Of a DNA stretch of 64,000 bases, positions 22,932 to 33,628 are shown piece by piece. The stretch spans positions 620,001 to 684,000 of the forward strand of contig JAKLMB010000017.1 of NCBI GenBank assembly GCA_022813625.1, in the 5' to 3' direction. Position 1 is the stretch's first letter; the number at the start of each line of letters is the position of its first letter. Position numbers and translations under genes: made by a program. Below the pieces are notes generated by a model. That model was not told where the DNA came from, made no database searches, and was given only the letters and a program-made list of their open reading frames with translations. The stretch comes from Aaosphaeria pasadenensis (taxonomy: Eukaryota; Ascomycota; Dothideomycetes; Pleosporales).

Positions 22932-25007
22932 CCCCCAGGTAACGTGGGATGATGTGTCTCTTCTTTGCATCATCATACTTTTGCTGTGTTCTAATCCTGT
23001 GAGGTCGGAATCTAGATCAAGTAACCATTAGTTAGCAATGACAACCCCTAAAAATTCCTGCTCTTAAATACTCTCCCCTTCGACGTGACGAGGTGAATGC
23101 CACCACGACAATGGTAGCGATGGCTATGGTAAAAGTATCATGGGAGGCATAAGCCTTATCACAACAGCAAAAAGAATAGAATCAAGTATCACAACATGAA
23201 AATGTGCAAATGACGTAAAGCAAGTGCTCTACCTACAAAAATTACCTATACAGTACCCATCCAGCGAGCTCGCATAAAGACAAACCGCCTTCACACTCAT
23301 CGTAATCGAAACACAAGACATCCGCCGACCAAGCACAACGAAATCTCCGATACATTTATGCACAGTTTACATAACCCCACTTCCTCAACTGTCATACATA
23401 CACATACACACGGGCCCCTGACTATACAACCTCCCGGTATACCCAGTGAAGCTCTCAAGACCTCAGGCTGAATACACCGAGTTTAAGCGTTCCCGTCATG
23501 CTGATTCCTCCCACCCAACCCGTCGGGTCATTGCATTATTCATGGACCCTGTGTTTTATCGTTTCTCTCTTTTCCAAGCGGGAGTGTGATATTGTGTGGC
23601 TTGATTTTGTTAATTCTCCGATGCGGCGAGGGGGAGTGCATGTCGTACAGCGAGCGGCAACGGTGTTGGAATGCCGATGGGATTATGGGTTTGTGTTTCG
23701 GCTCCGGGTGGTGGGGATGGGGGGTGTGCGGGCGCGGGGCGGGAGAGTTGGAATGCTAATAATACACTACCTTCGAAGTATTTATACGACTACTTATGAA
23801 GAGGAACAGAATGAATAAATAGAGTCCTGCACAGAATGTTATTTTCATGAAGCGGCAGTTGTCTACCTACCCTATAGGTCGTAAGTCGGCGTCAGCGAAT
23901 AATGGGTGTGCAACTATTTATGCTCATTATTGCTGATGCTGATGGTTGTTATGCTCAGTGTTGCTCCTTTGGGCGGGAGGCGCATTAGCCGCGCCCTCGT
24001 GGACCGAACTGAATGGTCACCACCTGCGTGCGTACGTACTCGCATATGTAGGTACTCCGTACTCAGGGCCATTATTACTCGTAACTCGTCCATCTTCGAT
24101 CCCACGCACGGGAGACCACCCAGGAATCGGGACGCGACATTTGCAAGCGAATCAACGAATGCATTGATGATTGATTGAATCGTGGTGACTGCCCAGTGGA
24201 CAGGATGGAGTTTAACAATAATTGATTGATCTAATCTTCGTGGGGGAGAGCGGGAAACGTGGAGAAAGGGTCTTGGTCAGATGACGCCTAGAAGCAGGCA
24301 CCACCAGGATGGGAATTCATAGGTACTCGGGGGGGACGTCGACGATGTTTGGATGTTGTGCGTGATGCGTGAGGCGTGATCCACACAGCCATCAGGCATC
24401 ATCCTTTCTCACGGCCTGTCTCAGCTAATGAATGACTGAGTTCTCTCGTTCAGCTTAAGGCCCTATTGTCCACGGGTGGATCTTGTCGAGCTGAGAGGAG
24501 CCACTACGAGGGCTGCGTGTTCCACTCCTCCTGCTCGCTTGGGTGGTCAGTCATTATTGTACAGGTAACTAATGGTCGTGGTGAGTGGGTTTGTCCCTGT
24601 CGGCTTGAAGCGGGACCCTTTCGGCGTTCGTTCATAAAGAGCGTTGGGCCCCAGTTCTTCGAATTCCAAGTTTTTTTGGATTCAGAAAGTGAAGCCCATT
24701 TGATCGTTTGCTCCCTGCCACTTCACCAATCAGGAATTCAAGCAATCAAGAGGTTCATGTCTTCGATCTTCGTGGATCACGAAAAGCTGCCTGTCTACAC
24801 TGTTCGAGAGCCTCCTTAACAAACGTTACCTTACCGTTCCTATACTATTTTGATTATCTCCTGCGGATAACCATCCTAATCCTCTCCGAACTTGACTTAA
24901 CAGGTTCTTCGAGTCCAAAAAGGTTATCTATCCACCGCTGCATACGAAAGATCCATCACATCGATCGACTGTGTACGAAAAGGGACATATATCCACCAAG
25001 CGCCACC

Positions 25008-25097
25008 ATGTTCTTCGAAGCCTGCGCCGTATTCCTCATCAGCGGTCTTAAGCTGACCGCGCTTGCTCTGACCGTCAAGTGGATGGCTCGATACTAA
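25008..25097 (+). CDS. putative 29-aa membrane micropeptide
   Basis: The ATG sits in an ideal context (GCCACCATG). The ORF encodes 29 residues ending TAA: MFFEACAVFLISGLKLTA followed by LALTVKWMARY. Two hydrophobic segments with a single Lys between them could form one transmembrane helix, with a basic C-terminus facing the cytosol or matrix. Codons are mostly C-ending (TTC, GCC, TGC, CTC, ATC, AGC, ACC, GTC), matching the 5' ends of real genes in this window. Such tiny hydrophobic proteins often serve as subunits of membrane complexes, but no family is recognised. It stands alone, with no neighbour within 600 bp. Chance remains possible. Confidence 0.45.
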   Translation: MFFEACAVFLISGLKLTALALTVKWMARY

Positions 25098-25627
25098 GGT
25101 TCCCGCCTGATAGGACCAAGTATCTTGACGTTGAACATGAAGAAGTACCGAGTTGTGGGTCACGGGACCCCAGCGAACGAGCGAGCGAGTGAGGCGGGGA
25201 AAGGATCGCTAGGAGGTTGACTTTGACGAATTACAAGTGTTGGGGATTGGGTTTTACGAGATCCGAGGATGTATGCTTATTACTTGACTACACACTACTT
25301 TGCACATACGGTTATACCCGTGTGGTCATGCCATCCCCAAAGCCATACTCGTCCCTCCTCCACCACAACGACGAGGTACTCCCATTGCGCCGGCGCTGAG
25401 CACGTCATCGCTCGCCAACTCACCACCACTTGCTACTCGTACATCTACATCAATCTACCTGACGGCGTTCGGAATAGGAATAAAAAAAGATCATACCGAT
25501 TTTATATCAATACTAAACCTTCCATCTCTACCCTGACTTTGCCTTTCTTCTCTTACTATACATACCTCAACTTGTATACATCTTGACCTGCCTCACCTCA
25601 CCCGACATCGGGAATCCCCATACACAT

Positions 25628-25651
25628 CACCACCACCACCACCACCACCAC
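25628..25651. repeat. CAC trinucleotide repeat, 8 copies
   Basis: Eight perfect CAC units lie in the probable 5' leader of the dioxygenase gene, within a 130-nt stretch (25613-25742) that has a single G. Confidence 0.9.
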
Positions 25652-25740
25652 CTCAGCACCTCAAACACCTCACATCACACATCCATCCATCCCCTCCAAC
25701 ACCCTCCCCCTCCCCCTCCCCTCCCCTCCCCTCAACAACA

Positions 25741-27844
25741 ATGGCCCCCCAAACCCCACCCCCAACATTCACAACCCTCCCCAACCTCCCTCTCTCCGCC
25801 GCCCTCTCCCCAACAACAAAACCCCAATTCCTTTCCGACCTGCGCGCCGCGCTCCTCAACGTCGGCTTCCTCTACATCTCCGACACGGGGCTTCCGGACA
25901 CGCTCGTCCGAGACGTGGTCGCGGAGTGCAAGGGGTTCTTCGAGAACCTCCCGGACGAAGAGAAGGAGAGGATCGAGATGAAGAATCAGAAGAGTTTTCT
26001 CGGGTGGAGTAGGGTGAGTTTTTGACTGCTTTTCTTCTCTTTGTTCTGTGGTTTTGTTGTTTTGAAATGGGGGGAGGGAGGGTTTGGTTGTTTATGGTTG
26101 TTATGGGAGAAGGGACGTGGAGTACGCATTGCCCTGCTCAAATACGGAACAGCCAAACCCCAGGGGATGTCGGCGGAGAAAAGGTATGGTATGGCATGGT
26201 ATGAAAGCCGGTACTATCCAAAAGGAAACACAGGATCACTACGAGGTAAGCACGAGGAAGACTCATATCTGAAGAAAAGACAAAAGGGTATATCTTATAT
26301 GTACGTGTGTCTACACTACACTGTGCAAAGGGCTAAAGAGATGGACGGTGGCGTTCTGGATATGCAATAAGACTGGTATTTCGTTCATTAGGGAAAGGAG
26401 ATATTAGGGAAAAAAGGAGGAGTATTAATGCAAGATGGTGAAGAGCAAGTTGGGAATCATGCGATGCTAAAGAGGAGGGGCAAATGATATACAAGAAAGC
26501 GCGTAGTCGACATTAAATGGCACACATGAACCACCAAAGGAAAAGGAAAGCAAAAACAACAACCACGGATGCAAGAGCCATAACTTTCAAAAAAGCGAAA
26601 ACGATGATGCTCGATAAAACTCCAATAATAAAAACCAAAAGATGAAGGGAAATCGGGTATCTCTCGGGAGCAACAGCAGCAGCGGCAGCGGCAGGCCAAA
26701 AATTACAATGCTTTCGATGAATCGCGACACATGATCGATCCTCCTCTCCCAAATACCATATCGTACCGTTATTAACCTCCACCGTTCCATTACTTCTGTC
26801 GTGCTTCCTGTAATTCTTGGTCTTTTGTTTTCTCTTTTCGTCTCGTCTCTCGTCTTAATGTTTTCGTCTCTTGCTTTCGTCTGATAATGAAGGCCGTTAC
26901 TGACAAGTATTTTGTCGCAGCTCGATAATGAAACCACAGCTCTGAACACCGACCACCGCGAACAACTCGATCTCTCCACGCCTCACCCTGTTCCAGGTCC
27001 AGAGGCACCGCTTTACCATAATCTATTGGCCCCCAACCAATGGCCTTCGCCACAGCATCTCCCAAGGTTCCGTCCGGTCTATGAGGAGTACATGCGTCGC
27101 ATGTCAGACATCTCCGAGCTATTCACTTCTCTCATCGCAGAAGCCATCGGCCTCGCCCCCGATGCTTTCAGCAAATTCTTCGACGAGCATCAGCAGCACA
27201 AGCTCAAGATTGTCAAGTACCCCGAAGTCGACATCCCAGACCTGCCTGAGGGTGCAAGCGAGATCGATAGGAAGAAGTGGGAGATCAAGAGACAGGGCGT
27301 TGGCCCGCACAAAGACAGCATGTTGACGAGCTATCTGCTGCAGGCGAGCGATCAGCCTGGCCTGCAGGCCCAGAATGCCAGAGGCGAATGGGTCGACTGC
27401 AAACCCATTGACGGTACCCTCGTTGTGGCAATTGGCCAGGGAATGGAAGCCTTGACTGATGGCGTTTGCGCATCGACGACGCATCGTGTGCTCAGTCCGA
27501 GGAAGGGGGATGGCCCTCGGTTCTCAGTGCCATTCTTTCAGGGAGTCAGTTACGACGCCAAGTTTGAGGCCATGGATGTGCCTGCAGATGTGCTGAAACT
27601 GAGGGACGAGGCGAGGAAAGCAAGGCGAGATGAGGTCGAGTTCACCTTCGTCAAAGGCCGATGGGGACACCTCGGAGAGGCAACTTTGATGAACAGGGTC
27701 AAGAGCCATCCGGATGTCGGTGAGAGATGGGTAAGTCTCTGCTATTGATGTTTTGTTGAGCTCTAATAATTGACTCGACTCCTGCAGTACCCGGAGTTAC
27801 TCGCTCAGATCCGCGCACAGCAAGCTGCAGCCGCTAAGGCATGA
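25741..27844 (+). CDS. 2OG-Fe(II) dioxygenase, isopenicillin-N-synthase-like
   Basis: Three exons: 25741-26013, 26921-27730 and 27788-27844. The introns are 907 nt and 57 nt, both phase 0, giving 379 aa. Exon 1 carries the DIOX_N domain (FLSDLRAALLNVGFLYISD). It joins KSFLGWSR to LDNETTALNTDHREQLD, the normal family continuation, so no exon is missing from the long intron. Iron ligands are His221 and Asp223 (GPHKDS) and His279 (STTHRV). The 2-oxoglutarate clamp is Arg291/Ser293 (RFSVPFF). Members of this family hydroxylate, desaturate or cyclise small molecules in primary or secondary metabolism. The substrate cannot be told from sequence, and no biosynthetic cluster surrounds it. The first intron is far longer than others here. 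Confidence 0.92.
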
Positions 27845-29164
27845 TGTACACCCAATCGCGCGACACCTTCTCTGAACAAAAGAGGCTGGCAGTGGATGCT
27901 GCACAGAGGAGATGGCGAAGAATTGCCCTGCAGCAGCAGTATCGTGGTGGGTGACTAGTCGATTGGGTGAGGCGACAAAAAAGTGTGAGTGATATGCGGT
28001 GTGGCTGGACGGCCATTGGTTGCGGCACTACCGGGATGAACGACCCGACCCCCTAAGACAAGTCGCCAGCATTAGTCGACAATAATTGAAGGTCAAAAGC
28101 AGATAATTTGACAATGATGATAATCAACAAGTGGATACTTTTTGAATGAACCATGAACAAAAATTGCAATTAATGCGGTGCTGTAGTGTGCCCTGGAGGT
28201 ATGTGCACGAGGGTGAGGGTGCACGAGGATGCACAGGCAACCGTCAGGCTTGCCATCCGCCGTTCGGCCTTTCTCTCTACCCGTTTGGCCGTGTCGCTGC
28301 TGTCAATCCATGGACGAGTGGACCTACGCATCGCTTGGCCCAATTGTGCCATCTCCGCGCTTGCGCTGGTGTACTATCCGATGCAGATTGTTCGCGTCTG
28401 GCTGGCTGTATGCTTCCGTGATAAGCAATTCATCCAAGGAAAGAGCTTTTGCGTGTTCCATTCAAATGGTGTTGTGGTTGAGAGTGCTCCGTAACGCCTG
28501 GCCAGATCCAGTTGCGACAACCATTGCCTTTTCTTTTTGCATATTGCCATTAGAGATGGTGGAAACAGTAATGGCATTATTGCAAACGATAAGTGTGATG
28601 GTTGCTGGGTAGGGATGCCCAATGGATCCTGGTCCTCGTCAGAATATGCCGGGTCTCGGCTCGCTGGTCGGAGCTTAGAGCAAAACCAGGGTACGATCCT
28701 AGGACCCCCTGACCACAGACGGACGACTGCCGGCTACGACACTGGTCGCATTATTTGTACCAACCTAAACCTATAGCCTCGACATGGGTGCCATCGCCTC
28801 CAAAACAGTCACCACGCGCGGGATGGCTTTGGGCGAGCTGTTTCAGTTACTGGGAGGAATCTGGTACAGTAATGACTGGGCCATGCGAACTCTATAGTTA
28901 GACCGAATTGGATCGGGGGTATGCGTTTCCACGAGCCGCGTTACTGATCCAAAGGATGAATCAGCAGGTGCTGTGTTTGCGGGTCGCAGTGAAACTGCAA
29001 GTCAAGGTCTTGTAGACACAATTCGTCAGGGCCGTCCAGATTGCCGATTGAGATGTCGGAAGGGATCGCATGCTCCGCTTGTCATCACACCGCCTGTTGC
29101 TCGCTCACTACTGTACGCCTCGCCGCAACAAGCTCGGCCAGTTGACGAAACATGCTCATCGCTG
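27845..29164. other. intergenic between convergent genes
   Basis: It lies between the dioxygenase (plus) and bZIP (minus) stop codons. Several 80-130 codon ORFs overlap one another without protein-like composition. A 37-codon ORF at 28784-28897 begins MGAIASK (see findings). No RNA gene is seen. Confidence 0.45.
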
Positions 29165-30707
29165 TCAATGCTGCTCAACCTTCATATTGGGAGGCATATG
29201 ATACATCATGTTGCCCTGTTCACCCATCATCTGAGGCTGCGATTGAGGGGCCGGGGCCATCATGTGCATCTCGCCAGGATGGGTCACTTGGGGCGCGTAC
29301 CCCTGAGGGCCTGGGTTGGGGTAAGAGGTATAGTGGGCCTGTTGCTGAGGCTGCAAGTGTGGATGCGAATGAGGATGAGGGTGCTGGGCGTGTGGCGCCT
29401 GAGGAGCGTTCATAGGAACGCTCATGTGGCGCTGGTAGTCTGAGGGATGGGGAGATGGGTTTGAGGTTGGGGTTCCATAGCCAGACATCTGCATGGGCTG
29501 TGAAGTGACAAGTTGTGCATTTTCCAATGGGTACGACATGGATCGAGAGTTATTGTCCATTCCGTAAGGGCCGGGGTATGGCATGCCGCTGTTATCAACA
29601 GCATGGAGGGCTGGGTCTTGGACAGGCAATGATCCTGTGTGATGCTGCGGGTGGGAATTCTGGTGGGCGCCGTATCGCACGCCGTCTTGCTGGCCAGAGA
29701 CTTCACCGATACCTGATGAAGTTTCAATGTGCGGAGAGGAAATGTTCGGGGGATACGCGTGCGGCGGTTGCCAGTGTCCAGGTTGGGAAGCGGGCGTCGC
29801 CATCTCGGGCACTGAATGGACACTTCTGGAAGTGCCAGTGGATGATCGTCGGGGCTGGCTGAGCATTTGGATGCGATCACTGGGTGAAGGGGCACCTCCT
29901 GTTGCTGAAAGGAGACCAGTATTTCCTGCACCCGGGATTACAGTGTCTGATTGATAGCTGTCAGCGAGCTGTTTCATATTGCCTCCAAAGAGCGTACGAT
30001 CGCTTGTCTCATAGCCTGCAACGTGCCGGATTGGGACAAAAGGCAAGGAGTAAGAAGAAAAAGAACCGCCCAGGAAAAAGAAACAGCTGCTCAAAGAGAG
30101 ATGCTGTGGATAAAAAGCAAACCTCGGCTGCACCAAAACGGCGGCGGCCCGTACAACAAAAGAAAAGAAAGCATACGCATGGCTGAAGCGAGAAACATCT
30201 GATCTGTGCTCTGATGGCAGAACAGACGTCGTTACAATACATACCTGCATTTTGTTCAGAGACCCCCAAAGCTGCGAGTGCGTGAGACAGCCGCCTTCGA
30301 AGCACTGCATTCTCCTGTTCAAGCTCTTCATTCCTCCTCGTAAGCTCAACCATTTTGGTCGAAGGGTTGCTGTCAAGTCTCGCAGTGAGATCGCGGACTT
30401 GTCGCTCTAGGCCTTCGATGTGGTCTTTGGTCCGCTGGCGGATGGCTCTCTGTGCCTCGCGATCGTTTGCTCTCTTACGCTCTAGTTGTGCGGCTGTGAG
30501 GGTCGATACGCTTCGGGTACCAGCTCTCGATGGTCGTCGTTTGGCTCCGGGAGTGTGCTGTTTCTTTGATTCGGAGCCAGAGGAATGGCCATCGTAGGGC
30601 GAACTCTGCTTCAGAGTAGCCATCTTGTTAGGAACGTAGTTGGCCGTACTCATAGGCTCGTAGCTCCGGCAGGCAATGGGGTCGCGATAGTGTAGTACGG
30701 AAGTCAT
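29165..30707 (-). CDS. bZIP transcription factor
   Basis: Two exons, 30245-30707 and 29165-30015, with a 229-nt intron (GTATGT...TTGCAG), giving 437 aa. The basic region is at about residues 75-95 (LERKRANDREAQRAIRQR), followed by a leucine-zipper-like coiled coil at about 96-142 (heptads through LERQVRDLTARL and ENAVLRRRL). The basic region uses the N-x3-A-x3-I variant common in fungal bZIPs of the ERKRANDREAQRAIR type. Exon 2 encodes a long disordered Pro/Gln/His/Met-rich region (HPHPHSHPHLQPQQQ), typical of an activation domain. It should be a nuclear DNA-binding dimer. Targets are unknown. The start ATG gives a 70-residue basic Ser-rich N-terminus. The intron is open in the upstream frame, so retention would give a 232-aa product. 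Confidence 0.9.
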
Positions 30708-31510
30708 GGAGGATCCGCGACGGGAGAAGCGGTGAATAGAAAAGGTGTTGTCGAATTGCTATGTAAGCGGCGGGCCCAAACAGACGCTTTGCTCAAGATG
30801 CTGGTCAGTGAACGATGACGACGGCTTCCCTGGAATACAGATTTATTGGATGGTGGAGTGCTCGTGGGTTTAATGTAAATATGAAATGTGCACGGATGGC
30901 TTGCCCATGGGCCTGGGAGGGTTTATGGTGTAAATAGAGACTAGAGAAATTACCACAAGACAGGATCCAGCACGGCATGGAAAAGCACAGCGCAGGTGGT
31001 CGACGCTTTGAGCTTTCGCCAGGGGACTGGGCCTCCCAAGTCATGGCAGGGACGAGGCCATAACGTACTATCAGGTGAGGATAGCGCCTCTAGCATCCAG
31101 GACACCCCTAGACGGGTCTGTGTCTATCCAAACCAGGATGCAGTGGGTGCAGTGGGTGCCCATCCCTGACCCTGGCCGGCACTGGACCATGCGCTAATGC
31201 TGCTGCGAGTTGATCCCAAGATGGTGGTAAGCACACGTGTGGCTGTCTGCGGGGAAGAGGTTTCACGTTCAAACCTTGGAGGCGAGCCATGAGGCTTGGA
31301 AACAGGTTGGAGGAACCGTTGATTAGAAGTCTGCAGGATCATGGCTATGTGGGCGACGGCATAGGCGACCTCATCCTCGCCTCCCCGCGTGCGAGCTTCG
31401 GCAGGCACCTTACTGGAATCGGGCATGATAGTTGTAGTTTCGTAGAGCCAGTGGCGGCATCAATAGCAGCACCATACCTACGTTATTGACGTGACCCTCC
31501 CACGCCCATC

Positions 31511-31534
31511 GTGGTGGTGGTGGTGGTGGTGGTG
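31511..31534. repeat. GTG trinucleotide repeat, 8 copies
   Basis: Eight perfect GTG units lie in a non-coding region upstream of the bZIP gene. Confidence 0.9.
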
Positions 31535-33466
31535 CCGGTGGTGTGTCTCCGAAGCCCTCCGTGCCTCATGGCTTTTGGGCATTCCGAGAGGCAACAATTA
31601 GGTACAAGTATAGCAGCTAGAGGATTAAGAGCTTGTTCACATAGCATTTGGCAGGCCGCCACAGGCAGCACTACCTAGATTACACCTAGCAAGAGCCAGA
31701 AGCGTGTGCCTCGTGGTGGTCGTAGACGGGCGACGATGGCTCGGCCCACTTCCTATTCTGTCGATGGCAGGAACGGGGCCTTTTATCTGAATGCGAAAAG
31801 GCCGACCACGGAGGCGCGGTGCGGTGCTCCTCCAAGACGGGCACGACGGGCTACAGGAGAAGGAAGATCAGGGCGACGCTTATCGCGCCGCTCTTTCGCT
31901 TGTCCTGCTTTTGGCGAAGACATTGCTTGGCATACTATGAACGAGGCGGCGGGCAGTGGGACGCCAGAGAAATGGCCGAAGATGACACGGGAGAGAGCGT
32001 AATGGATGCCTGAGGAGTCAGGACTCAGCACAAGTGTGGTGGATGTGTATCGTATCTGTCATATTCTTGTCGCGGGATGTCGCGGCTTGAGCAGAAGAAA
32101 AAGAAGGGAAGGGGGGAGGGTGACAGGGAGGTACGACGATGCTGATGACGACAGCTATTGTACAACGACAGCGACGACAACGGTCTCTGATAACCACACG
32201 GGGGTGGGCCGGAAGAGGACCAGGGACTGAGAAGGGGTTAAGAAGAGTCAAATTTGTTTCTATGCTGTGTACTCCGTACGCTGTGCTGTTTCCAGGCAGT
32301 GGTAGTTAGGAGATATATTAATCGAATTAGCGATGACTATGTGAAGAAACGTCAGGTATGTTACTGTGTAGATACATTGATACCTGGATATCATATGAAT
32401 AGTAGCATACAACGAGTGTACCTAGAGGTGAATGTAGGCAGTGGGCAGTAGGTAATAGGCCAGTATGGGATGGGATGAGTAAGGAGTTAGGAGCAGAGGA
32501 GTAAGAGTGTAGTGTGAACAAGGTCAAGGTTACAGGATTGGAAGAGGATAAGCGGGAAAAGAGGAGAAAAAACTCGCTGGGAGCTAAAAGTACTTCGCAC
32601 GTGGTGGACAGGGAGGGAGCTGGAGTTGATTCCATACTATACCCAATGTGATTAGCGCCCCCATATCTGTGAAATTGCCAAGCTATTGCAGACGTCAAAC
32701 CCTCCCTGCGGCGTTGCTCGTGTACGCCACGCCCATCTCCTCTACACTGAAATCCTTCTCCCATACCTTGGGAAGCGTTATTCCGACAGTTCTTCACCTC
32801 TCATACCCTCCCTACTGTCACTTTTTCTACGCTTACTACAGGGTCATCGGGAATCATCATTTGTGGGACTCGCCAGTCTTTCTCCTTCTAGTCGTCTCAT
32901 CTTTATTACTATGAGCGTGTCCAGACTCTAGAGTATGCACATCACTCATAGACACTACTTATGGGCCATGGCTCGACCCGTTCCAGTACATAGATAGTCC
33001 ACAAACGGTTGTGCGTCCCACAACAAGCCCAAAACTCACACACGCCTCTTTCTCGTACGTGATATACCTCGTATACTATAGGTATATGGTTATGGCAGCA
33101 GATAAGCAAACGGAGTCACACAAGAATCACTGGCTCTCCGCATCTCGTCATCTTTGTCATCGTACTCGTACCCCCTCCCCTTCTCCCTTCCTGCCCTGCC
33201 TAGCATCGCTACAATCCTGGCTGGCCAGTCCAGGGACCCGTCCGTAGATCATTGGGTTGCTACAGCGGGGCTTCCATAAACGCGTGCCCGAAACGTACAG
33301 TCGCCCGCTTGGCTCATCTCTCCTCTGATGGCCCTGCCACCGGGGAGACGCTCCGAGTGGTGGGTTGACCGCCCGATGATTTCGAATTCCATGTGTTTAA
33401 AATGATCATTATGCCATCTCCCGAGCATCCGCCGCGGGAGGTCGCCTGTCCGTTCTCGTTTCCACT

Positions 33467-33628
33467 ATGTATCTGCTGGCCAGCCTCCCAGTACCAAAGC
33501 CGCCGCGAGGGTTATCTCTGGCCGCAAAGATTGATGGTTTGCAACCGACGTCAACAGTTATCCGATCCTCATCGATAGTCACAAGATGCGAGAGGTGCAA
33601 GGCCAATAGTCGTTCATGCTTGTTCTAA
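33467..33628 (+). pseudogene. possible relic of a Zn(II)2Cys6 DNA-binding domain
   Basis: A 53-codon ORF ends with VTRCERCKANSRSCLF, which has the C-x2-C-x6-C spacing of the first half of a fungal zinc cluster. It then stops. In another frame just downstream (from 33632), LFQPCACSARAAEACR resembles a damaged second half. No transcription-factor body follows. It may be a broken gene fragment or chance. Confidence 0.22.

Larger units (their letters stand above)
22641..25740. other. 3.1-kb intergenic region with one probable micropeptide gene
   Basis: Apart from the 29-codon ORF at 25008-25097, no ORF looks coding. It includes a GGCA tetranucleotide repeat (22912-22931), AT-richer stretches around 23200-23500 and, at the right end, the G-depleted leader of the dioxygenase gene with a CAC repeat. 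Confidence 0.5.

Noticed and set aside
30016..30244. HAC1-type unconventional intron in the bZIP gene
   Set aside because: The intron is long with canonical GT-AG ends and lies after the bZIP domain without the stem-loop pair that Ire1 cleaves. Ordinary spliceosomal intron.
32327..32797. 156-codon minus-strand ORF
   Set aside because: Low-information Ser/Leu-rich translation without motif; typical of non-coding AT/GC-mixed DNA.
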